A stretch of 64,000 nt of DNA. It comes from Macquaria australasica. Its lineage: Eukaryota; Chordata; Actinopteri; Centrarchiformes; Percichthyidae. Position numbers and translations under genes: made by a program. This document shows positions 11,321 to 24,652 of the stretch, piece after piece. The DNA lies in assembly GCA_005408345.1 (NCBI GenBank), contig SEMN01000188.1, positions 1 to 64,000 of the forward strand. The letters run 5' to 3'. The notes beneath the pieces were generated by a model. The model did not search any database, was not told where the DNA came from, and saw nothing but the letters and a program-made list of their open reading frames with translations. How positions within the stretch are numbered: position 1 is the stretch's first letter; every line of letters begins with the position of its first letter.

Positions 11321-11989
11321 TTTAAAGCTGCACTAATTTTTAATTTTTACATTAACAAATGGTCAAATGACAATGTATAATGTGAAAGGTGTCGCTTAAC
11401 AAACCCACAAAGAATTATCACCCGGCTCTGCTTTGTCACAGCTCGTCTGAGCTTTTTAGCGTCTTTCAGCTCATTGTTTTGGTTTTACGGCTGACAACTT
11501 TACTGTTTTGGTTCAGTCTCACCGCTCTCATCAACCCTGTTTCCAGCAGCAGCAGGCAGTTGTTTTCAACGAAAAAGATCTGATAAACCAACTGTATGCT
11601 ACTTGCCCACTACCAAATAATACATTTACAAAGTTAGCAACTAGCTTTTGAGCATAGTGGAGCCAGATATTTGCCTCATGAGTTAGAGGTGACCAAAACA
11701 GAGCTAAAATGAGAATGAATATTGGACTTACATTCATCAGGTGGCCAGAAACACGGATCCAAATGAATGCTAATGTTGCTCTGTAGTTGCTGGATGGTCA
11801 TGGATGTATTAAGGTGACCTGGATACCGCATTCAAAGGTGGCGCCCCATTCATTCCTATGAAAGTTGCTCGCTGGGAGAATATGCTGAAAACACACCATA
11901 TCAACTTTAAGGTAACGATATATCAATAATTACGACTTGTGCTGCTGCCCCAAGTGGACAAAAAAAAAATCAATTGATACTGCTTTAAA
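11321..11989 (+). mobile_element. Family A nonautonomous element, copy 1 (full length)
   Basis: The element starts TTTAAAGCTGCACTAAT and ends ATTGATACTGCTTTAAA, so the first eight bases form an exact inverted terminal repeat and the next bases a partial one. Flanking GGATC and GATCC extend the symmetry. Inside are blocks shared with four other copies in the window: ATGTATAATGTGAAAGG, a GTGACAAACCCAC-like block, AGCTCATTGTTTTGGTTTTA, TTTCCAGCAGCAGCAGGCAG, AGTTAGCAACTAG, CCAAAACAGAGCTAAAA, TGAATATTGGACTTACATTC and CAGGTGGCCAGAAACAC. The right end carries CTGCTGCCCCAAGTGG. There is no transposase or RT. I take it as a nonautonomous DNA transposon. The superfamily is not determined. Confidence 0.75.
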
Positions 11990-14754
11990 AGATCCTCTTG
12001 CCATAGTGTGAGTGTTTTAATAAAAACAAAAGGCAAAAGACATTTTCCCCAGCCTGGCAACCCAAAACATGTACTTATTAATGGCTCATGACTGATTTAT
12101 ATAGCTTTAGTAAATGATTTGTTAGCCATTAATATAGCCACCCTTTGGGGTGGAGTAGGGGTCATGAGGTTTTACAATGTCAGTTCAGTTCACAAATCGT
12201 TATGATAGCACGCGTCCACACTTGCATGCAGCTATACATGCCTGTACATATACTGTATGATATCACTGGTGTGCATATGCCCATATACGCATGAATACAC
12301 CTAGACACACATATGTACACACACAGACTCCCACACAGTTCATATGTGCATTACACACTAGTTCAAGTGGATACCTGCCTGTCTTGGCTGTGCTACAAAT
12401 ATTTGGTATCAAGATGACAGATGGACACACCTAATGTATCTACTGAATAATCTCATTTGAAAAAAACTTGCATACTGCATCAACATCATCTGTCAAAATA
12501 AGAAAATAGGAAATGTGACAGAAATGATGGGAAGTAAAAGTGTAAAAAACACTGTTTCAGATGCACACAGCTGTTTCGTGTTTGGACTCTGTAAACATTA
12601 CAGCTTAGTGAAAAACTCCCTCACACATTTTGATGTTGGAGCTGCTTAATACCTTCTTCCTCAGATCACATTATTAACATATTCCTGCTGTTATTTGGTT
12701 GGTGACCATTCAAAACACAATGGCGCATGTGGTGGCTGCTCATACCTCGTGTGAACTTCGTGTGATTCTTTTAGTGATAACATGACATCTCCCAGTAGCA
12801 CTGGCAAAGCTAAACTCATGCTACAGGATGAATAATCTAATTTCATCCATTGTGTATTACCACTTAACCTTTGCTTCCAAGGGAAGAAGGACATTCACAC
12901 ACATGAACCCAGCGGCCTGTAGACACCAGGAAAACACAGCAACATGAATGCTAACTCGCTAAAGTCCCTCCCTAAGATTAGGAGATCTACTGGGGCAGAC
13001 TAAAATGCAGGCTTCTAAGTGGCTGCTGCCAGAAAGCAAGATGGATGAGGAAGGCTATTCTGGCCAAATGTGTTTGACTAGCAGAGCTCACCTGGGACAC
13101 TAAAGGAAAAGCTTTAATACACTTACTTTTGGTACATCACGAAACATAACGTCTTCCAAAACATAAGTTCAGACACCAAACTTGCTCATTTCCAGCTGGT
13201 AAAATATAAATCTTTGGGAAAGCAGCACCTGATTTTGTTGAGTTAGCATGAGTCAGTTGCAGCTTGCATGGACCTGCATTGGAGACTTCTGGAAGCCCCT
13301 GAGTGACACTGTAACTCAAACCTGTGTTCAAGGTCAGGGGATAGGCTCCTCCATGGGCTGTAGCTGCTCTGAAAGAGGGATAAGGATAGTGGTGTCAATT
13401 GTTAAAGGAAGGGAGCACTCAGGGAGTTAAAACGGCCATACTTACACTTAAACCCCGAGGTGATGAAGTGCAGCTGTCTGTCTGCACTTTGAAAGGAGAA
13501 GAGCAGGAAGAAAAAGGGGGGAATGAGACTCTTTTCCATCACACAGTAAATACACAGGGTTAGCTATGTGACAAGCTTTGTGTAGAGACAAGGCAGAGAG
13601 TCAAACTGTGTGCAAAAAAGAACTAATTCATAAACAGAACAGCCAGGTTGATGCAGAGGTCACTTTGTCTGCACAAAAACTCTCATTTTCTTTTCCTCGT
13701 TGGCCTGGTTGGTCTCTTTGTACTTACTGAGCCACCTGTCCCCTGTGTGCCATTTGCATTGTTGTCATGAAAGGTCACTACGTTTACTGTCACATGGTGT
13801 TACATAAAAGTTCATTTGCCCGGCACACAATAACAAATTCAGTCCAGATTGAAATTGGTTGATTATTCCTCTTTTTATTGAGGGATACCAGTCTTCTACT
13901 GTTTCATTTCCCACATAATAAAACAAGACACAGTGCCATGTTTGCCAAAAATGAAAACTGGTAGATTATAAAATTTTAGACATGTCATTATAAAGATAGT
14001 TGCTTTTGTGTTTGTCTGCTGAGGGAATATACGGCCCCCTTTACTGCAAAAGGTCAGTGTTGGCAGTACGTAAAACACGTACTTGTCTTCTTTTCAAAGG
14101 AGAGAAGCAGACAGCAGCATCAAAGGTTTTCATAAGAAGAGAATTATTTGCTATTAGACAAATAGCTGTTACACAACAGTGAGAGAGAGCAGACCTGCTA
14201 TGGGAGAGCTGTGGGAATGGAAGAGCAAGTGGCTGTCCAGGAAAAATGTAATGGGTACTGTTCTAAACCATTCTTAAAGTATGCTACCACACTTCACACA
14301 TTTCTAACATAAGTGGATGATACCCTACAGATGAACTGGGTCAGGGCAGCATCAAATAGAAGGACGATACTTCAAAACGACTCGACAATACTTCAAATTT
14401 GATCATGGATAACATTTACATAAACAAGAGAAAAGCAGTAAAAAGAAATGAAAATATTAAAGTGTTATGATACATGGCTATATAGGCTATACTGTTTGGG
14501 AAGTATATTCAAGATGGAAAGCCTGTGTCTACTTGCATTAACAAGTCTAAAGAAAGCCATATGTATGTAAAGGATAGTGGCGTGCAGAGGTGTGTTAGCA
14601 TGGCATCAGTTTTTTGGATTATGATAAAGTTATGCTAGCTTGATAAGGCACTCGTCATTCAGTGGTTCCAGTAGTGCAGATGACCTGATGACCTGGTACT
14701 GACATTCATGCCCCCCACAGAATTTGGGGAATTAATTATAACAACAATCCTGTG
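11990..14754. other. Non-coding stretch
   Basis: No supported exon. Alternating pyrimidine-purine sequence (ATACATGC, CATATGC, ACACACAG) occurs at about 12225-12345. The sequence near 13600-13870 looks unique, but nothing in it can be named. Confidence 0.4.
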
Positions 14755-14832
14755 AGCATTTAGCATTTAGCTCAAAGCTCCACTGTGCCTGAGTACAGCC
14801 TCACAGAGCCGCCAGAATGGCAGACTTTTAGT
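14755..14832 (-). repeat. Family B dispersed repeat, terminal fragment
   Basis: Contains GCATTTAGCTCAAAGCTCCA, CTGTGCCTGAGTACAGCCTC and ACAGAGCCGCCAGAATGGC. The same end of the family is seen at about 43165-43240. Only about 80 bases of the element remain. Confidence 0.55.
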
Positions 14833-17420
14833 GTTGTATATTGCATAGCTTATTTAAATTAAAACCAGAATGATTTGTGTACAGAAATCAATAGAAGAAA
14901 ATAAAACAGAGTGAGTATTAATGGGAATAGAGGAAATGGAGCATGACTCTCATCTCTCAAATAGCTGCAGTAGTCAACAGCAGCAGAACGTACGTGACAG
15001 TGCGCATTATTGTTAAGGTGGAGAATAAAATCTTAGCAGGGATTTCTCAGGCTTTTTTTTCTAACCATGCTTTTCCCAGAAGCTGAGTGATGAGGTGATG
15101 GTAAGAGTGTGGACCCATTAGCGGCTCAGCAGGCTGGCTCTCTGGACTCTGAGGACCCGGCATTAGGAGTCCAGCTGAGGCCTGCTGACTGCTCCACTGA
15201 CAGACAGATCTGACTCTGCAGCACTGTAGCCAGGCCAAAGTTTAGACTAAATAGCCAAACCCTTAGCAACAAATCTTGGAGTCATCCCCTGCTACATAAA
15301 TCTTGTTAATTTAATATCAATTGCTCAATAGATGTGCAGAATTTATTTCTGAAACTGCAAAGATGACAGTTGTTCCAGTGACTGCTTTTTTACAATCCTG
15401 AAATCCTTGGCTAAATGATGCACTAAATTTAATTTACTTATTTGGTTTGAATCAACTCTTTGGAGGTCTAGTGAGGATCAAAAACTCATTTGAATTGTGT
15501 ATTGCACAGTAAGTAAGTAAACTCATCACAAAAACAGCAACCCGGTCCCCCTTCAGCTTGTCACAGAATCCGAGATTCCATTTCATATATAGGTGTGAAA
15601 TGCTCTATTTTAGCTTGCTACCTGTAACATTAGCCTGACTAGCATCTAATGCTTTATTGAGAGTAGGTGAAGTTACTGTAAATTATAGAAAAATGTCCAG
15701 GTGTACACCATGCTGTCCTCATGTGTGGCTACACTGAGTTGCTCCTCAGCCATCACAGAAACATGGAAACCCCTCTGGGCACAACGCCAGTCAACAGGAA
15801 GAGAGAGTTTCTCAGGATTCCTCATACTCTCCAAACTCTCTGTCTGTGCATGTGTTTAGTCTGGGTAATTTGTGGAGCGTGAAGTAGGAATCATGACTCA
15901 CTGGTGAAGTTTAGCAGAAGTTAAGTCTGATTTGCGACAATTTATCCACTCTGAGGGTGTGATTCTGTCCCTGTGGACGGAGGGACTGAAAACAGAACTC
16001 AGTTCTTACTGGACGATTGACGGTAAACACAAAAGGACATGCCATACCCTGGGTAGAAGTGGTGGGAAGTACACAGACGTAAAAGAAAATAGAAGGAAGG
16101 AAAGGAAGAAAGTTTTGTCGATATTGAATCTCTCTGTTAGAGATATAAACATGCCTGATAGTAAATCTCCCATCTGCTGGTGCATCAGTCACAACGATGT
16201 GAATTTATTAATATGACAAGGACTAAAGTCTCAAAATTCATGTAATGTTGAACTATGGCCACAAACATTTGAATTTGAATTATTGTTTACCATTTTCATA
16301 GCATACTATTGGTTGTTAGGTTGGTTTCCCATCTTTCCAACAAGCATTGATTTCCATTCATTTAATCTGATAGGAAATCAGACTTTTCCTTACTTGGTCT
16401 TTGGTCGCTACTCAGAATTGTATTAAAAGGGGTTACTGATGACTAGAAGGAGACATGGAAGGTTCTGAAAGATCTGATAATGCATTTAAAATGTATTTCT
16501 AGATACATACAGTGACTATCTAATATGTATTGAACATCACAGATTGATCCGAGGTTGGAGTTTTTCAAGATATTCGGTGTCAAAAGCCAAACTGTTACAT
16601 AGTTACGGCTTGTAGACTCCCAAAACTGAACATACAACCATAAAAAAGATTGTTGTAAGACAAAAAGCCAAGGTCTGCCATGCACGAAGTACAGTGTTTC
16701 TCATATGGAGAAGCTTTTGCCAGTGATGCATTCACTGCATGCCGACAGAAACATGTATAAAATTAGAAGGGCCAGGGAGTTCAGCATCCCCAGAATTTCA
16801 GCCCTATATGGATTCAGTAAAACTGCTTTCATATGACCAGAAACTGCCATGGCAAACCCTAAACCTCATTTTAAAAGTCTCCAGAACTGTAAAGAGTATG
16901 GGAAATGCTCTCACTCTGTAGTACTGTGTTTTTACCCAGTAGGCATTTCTATGATAGTCAATAAGAGGGTAATCTCACAGTGATATACAGCAGTGTGTGT
17001 AAGAGAGAAAGTGAAGATATGAATCTTGGACATTAATGGATAGATACACAGTTTTTCAAGTCTGCCGTAGTCAGGTGCCCATATGAACACTGAAACAGGT
17101 TTTGCTTGCTGTAATCATTCCTCCTGGTTATGCTGGACATTAAGAATCTTTAAGATCTTTACCTGAAGTTTAATATGAGGCTTCAGAAGTTTTTTTTTAA
17201 AAAGTCGGCCTGTGGCAGCCTTTTCAACCAACTCATGGAGCTAATGTTAGCTTACTTGGCTAACTAGCTACTGCTGATAAAATGTAATTTTAGCCGACAA
17301 AATCGACTGTTGCTGACTAGAAATGAGAAGCCTGCTTTTGTTCTACCTCTGTTTGAAATCAAGGGTCTGTTGTTTCAAGAATTACTAAGATTTTCCAGGG
17401 GTAAATCTGCCACCTTTACC
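14833..17420. other. Non-coding stretch
   Basis: No exon, RNA gene or recognised repeat is supported. Overlapping ORFs of 93-94 codons on both strands around 15911-16216 lack any domain signature and are treated as chance. Confidence 0.4.
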
Positions 17421-17424
17421 AATG

Positions 17425-17497
17425 TTAACTGCATTTCCCCGCTGTGGGACAATAAAGGCTTATCTTATCTTATCTTATCTTATCTTATCTTATCTTA
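17425..17497 (+). mobile_element. LINE 3' end with pentanucleotide tail (RTE/Rex3-like)
   Basis: The sequence GCATTTCCCCGCTGTGGGAC then AATAAAGGCTTATC runs into (TTATC)n repeats of about eight units. A 'GGGACAATAAAG' box ending in a short tandem tail is typical of the 3' end of RTE-class LINEs such as fish Rex3 (recognised from memory). No coding part is visible upstream, so this is a severely 5'-truncated insertion. The tail forms half of a palindrome described separately. Confidence 0.55.
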
Positions 17498-17509
17498 AGA
17501 TAAGATAAG
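17484..17509. repeat. 26-bp perfect palindrome at the LINE tail
   Basis: CTTATCTTATCTT is followed directly by AAGATAAGATAAG, with no spacer. The left half is the (TTATC)n tail. The right half is an inverted stretch of the same repeat. Confidence 0.85.
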
Positions 17510-17521
17510 TATATAATATAA

Positions 17522-17558
17522 GCTCTCGCACAGCACATATTATGTGCTGTGCGAGAGC
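17522..17558. repeat. 37-bp near-perfect palindrome (18-bp arms, 1-base centre)
   Basis: The left arm GCTCTCGCACAGCACATA (17522-17539), one T and the exact reverse complement TATGTGCTGTGCGAGAGC (17541-17558) make a very strong cruciform or hairpin. The arms are GC-richer than their surroundings. The palindrome lies 12 bases to the right of the 26-bp palindrome. Confidence 0.9.
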
Positions 17559-18861
17559 GGAAAGCTTTAAAAGTGCAGCAACAGTAACTAAAGGGGGTAG
17601 GGCTTAGCGAACGGTCAGTTGGTATTCAGTGTATTATGGCAGTCTTGTTGAGTACAGAGACAGAAAGAGACCATAGAGTCGCTGCCAGAATTACATGTAC
17701 TGATGCATTAGTCTCAAATTATGGAGAAAAAAACACACTCACCGCTATCTGGTGTATGTCCACGTTTTATTTGGATGTTTTCAGATAAGTCAATTACATG
17801 CTCCTTTACTGGCTCCCTAAAACCTTTTTCAAAGGCTATTTTTCTTGAAAAGTCCACATTTTAAAGATGCATTTTTTTTTTCACTACATAGGAATGTTAT
17901 GTAATATGACAACACATGGCAAACACAGGAAACCCATACTGACAGAAAGAAACGGTAGCTACAGGTGGACCCTCTCTCTACCTCTCAGTGCAACCTGCAG
18001 CCTCAAAAAGTGCCATCGAGTTGCATTAGCACCTGTGAAAGTCTTTAAAAAGTGAATATCACAAGTTACACCAACTTGACAACTTGGTATTTGCTGCAGG
18101 GATATTGTATTGCTTTGTAAAGTGTTTCTGTTCTTTTGTATACCCCCCATAGATCAACAGAAAAAAAGAGCTGTCACCTCCACTAACTTGGCAATTGATG
18201 CATTTTGCAATCTCTCCAGTGATGTCACCTGAAGGAACTAAACAGCCACGAGAGAGCAGGAGATGTGAGCTACAGTATGACACAACAGCATAAGTAAATA
18301 CTGATAAAATAAAGTTGCAAAAACCCCACTGGCTTTCTCTGCCACCCAGCTAGTCATCAATAATATAACACAACAGAGAGTTTCAGCAAGAAAGTATGAC
18401 TTTCCTCTCCTAATAATCAGCATATAAACAAAGCCGTGGTGGTAATTGGATGTTTATGACTGTGTGTCTAGCACTCCAGCTGAAAGTGTGAAATATGAAA
18501 GTGTGTGTGAAGGTAGCTTAGTGTGTTTCTATTTCTGTCCGCTCGTATTTAGGCGTCACTGTAACACCCTACAAGGCTGGTGGCAGTGTGTGTTTTACTT
18601 TGCTTGCATGTCGGTGCGGCCTCACACACATGCAGCAGCGTTTTCCAGACACATGGGCTGCATCACCGTTGGCCAGAACAGACACTTCACACAACGGTAA
18701 ACACATCCAGACCCAAGGTCAGCTGCTTGACGTCAGCCTCTGCTTCGCTTCTCCGCTGCTTGGAAACACAGGCGTACGAACACACATACGCACACTCATA
18801 TATAGAAATCACTTGGGTATATAGGTGTATACTGTAAAGATGCTCTCTAATCATCTCTCCC

Positions 18862-18888
18862 TCCCTCTCTCTCTCTCTCTCTCTCTCT
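18862..18888 (+). repeat. (CT)n microsatellite
   Basis: About 27 bases of nearly pure CT follow CCCTCC and end in ATCTCACACACA. Confidence 0.8.
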
Positions 18889-21165
18889 ATCTCACACACA
18901 TAAACACATTATCTCCCCGTCCTTATACAAATGATGAATGGCATTGTTCTGTCTGCTGTCAATGGTTGATGTGAGCGAGCAGGTTGCCATAGAAATCAAT
19001 AGTCAGCTTTCATAGATTAACCAGAGTAACAGACCAGAAATCAAAGCCATGCATTACTGTGAAAGTACAGCGAGTCAGAAAAAAGGGAACTGATTCCAGT
19101 GATAGGAAATGGATTGAATGATATTAGGGGGATGCTACATTAAGTTTAAGATTTATTGCAGGTTTCAGATTTAATTATTGCCTGAGTCCAGATGTTGTTG
19201 CGTCACACTGAGCAGGCCATTGTGCCTTTAAGTCGTTGCTCTACTCCAAGTTATATCCTTAAGATTTTCATTATATCGAACCCCATTTTATCCACTATAG
19301 CCATATAGGGATTCATATTATTACCCATGCACAAGGGACTCAGAGGAAATGATGCATGCACTTACTGGACGTGATACGGAAGACAGAAGCCAATGCAGGG
19401 AGACTCCTGCGACGTGCACAGTTAACTTAGCTAGCTATCAGTGAAGAAGCGCATAACACAACTCTCCAAGAGTAAAACTCGCTACAGCAAATGGAAAAAT
19501 GCCGCGTTTCTTTATTGTTTCCCTCTGGTTATGACAAGTACCTTATCACTGTGGTTTGAGTTTTCAACGGTAAAAACAATCATCATGAGAGAAACAAACT
19601 AGACTTGTGACAAGCCAACCCCCAAAATATGACATTATACCCTTCATGGATATTAATGTAAACATAACTTCCAGTTAATCTTATTTTGAAACCCCCATGA
19701 AGGATCCCTTCAAAAAAAGTTACTTTCAAATTCTTGTATTACATATTCTGTATCACAGTATGTTCCTACGGTCATTTCAATAATGAATGTCTAATTAAAT
19801 ATGTACATTGAAACTTTTATCTTTATAAAATTTTCTAAAACAACATCGTCAAACTGACAGCCAGTGTGGTTTAGAAGATAACATTGTGATAATGGCTCAC
19901 ACAGCCCATAGTGGTCAGTCGGCAGTAAACATGCTAACTTATTAGCTTGCCAGAGGTAGTGCTAGCCTGAAGACCTTCGTCCCTCTGTCAAGAGTCTCCT
20001 GCCAACATTTGGTCATGAGTTCAGTATTAACGTGTCAAACGGCATTGGTTACTGCCTTCTTTGGTCTTTTTTTTGTCTTTTTTTTTTTCTTCTGCTGCAT
20101 TGCTCACAGAGTAGCCACTCAAGACTTGTTTGCTGCCCCTAGTGGTGGATACATGTGTCATTTCAAACAAAACTCTGGGACCTGAATCGTTGCAATGCAC
20201 TTGCCATTACTATCAGTAACTTTAGGTGTTGCCAAATCAAACAGGACTGAAATCCTAAGGATTATAACGTTAAGGTATGAAAAGCTAAGCGCCGTATAGT
20301 CTTGAAAGGTGGCTTTAAAATGTTTATGGTGGAGAGCTGAGGCTGTGTCAGCTTGGATTCACAGCGGTAACAATGGATTGACCCAGTTTCATGGTGACAA
20401 GAAAAAGCACAATAACATCCACAGAAGCTTCTCAGACTGCTCTGTATGTTCTAGACACTTAATCACAGCTTCCATTTCAGTCCTCATGCATGACCGTTGT
20501 GTTTAGTAAGGCTGATAGAGTGAGAAAAAAAAATAAAAACAAGAATGAAGATTGCAAATAGTGTGAAGAAACCTCATTGTATGGTGAGATAAGGAAACAG
20601 TCTTTGAAATGCTAAGTTCAAATCACCATGTTCATATCTTAGATCAAATCTTCAACTGACACTGCACTGTAAATTCAGCATTTACTCTACAGTATGGTAG
20701 CCCCTCATGTGACCTGACCCAGCTGGGTCTCACAGTTCTGGCTCTGCAAACCATTTCAAATTTCATATCTTCCCATGGAACAATATGTAATTTGGGCAAA
20801 ATATCTGGGTCTTGGCATGGCTTTGTGTTGATAGGATGAGACTGGCAAAAGCACAAAAATAGTTTTGTTCTTAGGAGATATAACCACGTGAATGTATTAA
20901 ATAATATGAATGCAAAGTTAGTTTTCTGTTCACAAATCTTTGATGAAGAATGTGCCACATTTTTGGGCACTTTACAAAATGTGTTTTCACAATTGTGAAT
21001 CTTTAGAAATGTGTTTAAATCCTCCCATTACAGACCAATGGATATTATGAGATGGGTTGTTGTAGCAAAAATGTGCTATTATAATGGAGTACCAGCGAAA
21101 ATGCCACCCTCTGTAACTGGCCCTGCTCTGCTGCATATGCCTCCCTTTTGTAAATGTCTGTTTGT

Positions 21166-21196
21166 TTCTTTCCTTCTTTCTTTCTTTCTTTCTTTA
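21166..21196 (+). repeat. (CTTT)n microsatellite
   Basis: About seven CTTT units with slight imperfections, ending in ATTTTTAGG. Confidence 0.75.
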
Positions 21197-23274
21197 TTTT
21201 TAGGTTATGAGGTCCCATGTCAGGGAATGTTTTGTTCTTTATAAAATGAAATAAAAAGTTCCAAAAAAACAAGAAATACTGAGAGAATGCCAGGCCTGTT
21301 GTTTGTTGGTCTTACCATTTGGCTGATATGGAAAGACTGTTTCCAGCAGCAAAAAATGCAAAGGAGTAATAGGCAAAAATAGCATTTGTAGTGGTAAAGA
21401 ACATCATCCAAGTCCAGAGCAGTAATTGGCAGAGACAGTTCAAAGTCATTGTGCTTGCTGACAAACTTGCTCTTGTTTCTTTACTGGCTCTCCAGGAGAC
21501 ATGGGAACCAGATGAGTTGCTCCGCTGCTGCCATTTAATCCCAGAATTCATCTGTGTGGCATCCATGCCCACTGATTCACCCCTGCTTACTGCTCTATAT
21601 TTAAAAAGACAGATGAATATGTGCCACATGTTCAGGCAGTAAATCACTATATGGCTTTGTGCTCACTAGTGCAGTGCCTGTTCCAACAGTCATACACACA
21701 TACATACAGATGGACAGACAGACAGAGATTCCTTCCTTTATAGTTAGATGTTGTCGAGATTCTGGAGAGCTTCTTTAAGTCAGGATTTATCTGTGTTACA
21801 GTATCAGACATGCTCATTATCTCTCCTCTAATCAGAGTGTGTATCTATTCCTTTCACAATCCAATATGCTTATGAAATGCAAGCCTTTGTAGAGTGGGAT
21901 CATGATCCCCACGACTCATTGGTGTTACTTATATGTCCTTGTTGAGAGTATTGACGAGATCTGGCAGCGTCCAACCCACTAAGACAGAAACATTTCTTCC
22001 ATTGGACTTTACCAAATAAAACTGTTATAAACAAGATCCCAGCTCTCCCACCATTCCAGCATCCCAAAACAAAACAAGATGCTGATGCTGCAGAAACACT
22101 TCCCAGATGTTTTGTCATGAAGTGCAAGAGAGTGGCTATATGGTGTGATCACTCTGCTGCTCATGCTGAGGACAAGGAGCATAAAAACCTGCATTTAATA
22201 CTCATTGGCTTCTGGTGACACTTTTTTGAATGTCTCATGTAGGAAACAAAATAATTACATACTTATCATGGCATCTGTTGGGTTGCACTGTTGTGAGCAC
22301 ATGCACAGACATCCTGAATGTACCCTAACACATGCTAAATAACTTAGCCATTACAAATAATTTCCATGTGAACACAATTTTCACTTCGGCAACGCTTTCT
22401 CATATTCCAATATTTGTGTTTGTACGTATTTTGGGAGCAATAGTGGATGTATTATTGTGCAGCTTTCTTTGACTTTTCAGAGCTGGAAAACAAAAACTGT
22501 TTTTTTTTTTTCTGTCTTGTAACACAACATCCAGGAACCTAGCAGGAGCACTGGGAGTCATACTGTTTTCCAGTCTTGATCCCAGCAGTCTCATCATTTC
22601 TCTCAGGTGGAGAAATGACCTGATGTACCGCACATCATGTAACACTGTCCCAGGTAGGGAATGTTCAGACTGTCGTTCTCTCTCACGGCCATTTGCTCAT
22701 GCTCAACAGGGTCGTTTTGGAAAGCACTGGACGTCACGAGGTATCTGCGAAACCTTGAGGGGTTTTTACTATACTGGCCTCACTGCCGTGTGCTGGCAGT
22801 GCTGGAAGGAACTAAATCCTGAGAGACAAATTAATATTTAGGCACACAGGGCTGTGAGGACAGCTGCTGAAAAGCCGCTTTGACTGTCAGGCCTGCCAAA
22901 GAAAACAAAACAACACAATACAGTGTCCCATGTGCAAGAAGAAGAGAGGAGGAGTCAGATGTTGCTCTTAAGAGTTTTTATGAAATATGATCACAGCTGA
23001 CCATCATCTCGGCTTTTCTATCAATGCCATGTGGTTGAGGAAAATAAAACAAGCAATTTTGTCTGACGTACCCCCACATCCCTATTAGATAAGCTCAAGT
23101 GCCCCTTCATCGACACCACCTGTCATGTGTTCCTTTCAGATTTTAAAGTGGATTTTATGTAATACCACAAAAAGTGGATATTGTTATAAAAATCTTTTCA
23201 TGCAATTGAATTGCCAATGTTTAGGTTGCTTAGGTTTGCTGCTACTACCACTTGGAGTGGCAGAAGCTGGATCT

Positions 23275-23560
23275 TTCAAAAATGTATCCATTACTATTTC
23301 AACTGTTTATCCTTTACTTTTAGTTAATTCATTCAGCTGTTTACTTTTAGCTAACTATTTGAACTGTTTATGCACTACATTTAGCTAACTATTCTGACGA
23401 TGTATCTATTTATTTTAACTAACTGTTTCACCTGTCTGTCCATACATTTTAGCTAATTATTGCAACTGTTTATCTATTACTTTTGGCTGATTATTTCAAA
23501 TGTTTATCCTCTCTTTGCTAACAATTTAAACTATTTATTCATTACTTTTAGCTAACAACT
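23275..23560 (+). repeat. Minisatellite of ~34-bp units
   Basis: The phrase ACTGTTTATCCATTACTTTT followed by AGCTAACTATTTCA recurs, with substitutions, about eight times. Examples are TTTATCCTTTACTTTTAGTT, TTTACTTTTAGCTAACTATT, TTTATCTATTACTTTTGGCT and TTTATTCATTACTTTTAGCT. The array is diverged. It leads into a hAT-like terminus at 23752-23772, so it may be the interior of that element. Confidence 0.7.
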
Positions 23561-23689
23561 TTTCTGCCAAATCTAATGAGAAAATCACACCAATTTAGAT
23601 GCTAATTGTTAGCATCTAACAATTATTTTCCTATATGTGGATATATTGTTTTAAATCAAGTCATAATTTTGATTTTTTTTAGATTACTT

Positions 23690-23772
23690 GACTACTCCCC
23701 CTGGCAACTGCAGAGGGAAGTACAAGTACAAGTATACAAGAATACAAGTACCCCTGGTTGGGAATCATTGGA
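23690..23772 (+). mobile_element. hAT-like right terminus
   Basis: The stretch CTGGCAACTGCAGAGGGAAG, repeated ACAAGTA motifs and the closing CCCCTGGTTGGGAATCATTG resemble the right end of nonautonomous hAT elements, whose ends read CAGTGGTTCCCAAC inverted. I could not locate the matching left end or an 8-bp target duplication. The class is inferred from the terminus alone. Confidence 0.45.
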
Positions 23773-23774
23773 AG

Positions 23775-24613
23775 CAGACGGAAATCTTTCACTACACTGT
23801 TTGAAATTGATTACCAGGGCTCAATGGCTAAAATGTGGCCATAACTGAAAGCATATTCTACTTAGTTTAGACCCAGCACAGCATGTCATCCTTTTGAAGC
23901 GCAGCTGTGAACCGAGTTTAGAAGGAGGAGGGAGGCTCGCCCTGAGCCATGAGGTCCATCTCAGGGTTCCATATTTACTGTACAGGAAACGTCCACTGCT
24001 AAGGCCTACAGTATGTTTACCCTATGTCTGCTTAAACATGCTAAGTGAATATATCATCCTCTTTATGTGGACATACAGAAAATTCTTCTGACAATGTATG
24101 CATACACACAGAAGAGCAGGTGCATGTAGACTCACACACGCTCGCCAATAAACTAACATTTCGGTCCAAGAGAAACAGTTGGGTCTCTGTATCTGTTAAC
24201 AGATTGCTCCTTGTGGACCCGCACATCAAACATTCCCATAAAGGCAGAATCTGGGGAACGCTCCATGGAACACCGACAGCATTTTTTCAAGTCTGTTTGA
24301 GCCTGCCTGCGGTGGGGAGAGGATGACAGGATGCGGGCTGAGCAGGGCTGGCTCCAGGCTGGGGTTTACTGTAAAGTTTATGTGTGTGTGTGAGCATGTG
24401 TGTGTGAATATTGCAAGGTGTGGGACACTAATATGTACCTTTGCTGAGTGTAAATGTTTTAGAGGCATCTTGTGAAGCAGGCCGAAAGCATCTTTGATAT
24501 AATTACACAGTCTGTCAAAGCTAAAGAGGAGGTTCCCTATGAAACGAGGACTGGCAGGTCAGTGTGAAGAGTGGAAACCAGACTGCCAAAAATGGGAAGT
24601 TGTTGACTAAACA

Positions 24614-24652
<39 letters not shown>

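Larger units (their letters stand above)
17565..23270. other. Non-coding stretch with simple repeats
   Basis: No conserved exon was recognised in 5.7 kb. ORFs of 108 codons (20644-20970, minus) and 111 codons (21312-21647, minus) have no domain signature. Simple repeats at 18862 and 21166 are listed separately. T-rich runs lie at about 20067-20090 and 22499-22512. Confidence 0.4.

Noticed and set aside
23275..23560. CRISPR-like array of ~34-bp units
   Set aside because: The units are contiguous and diverged with no distinct spacers, and the genome is a vertebrate. It is a minisatellite.
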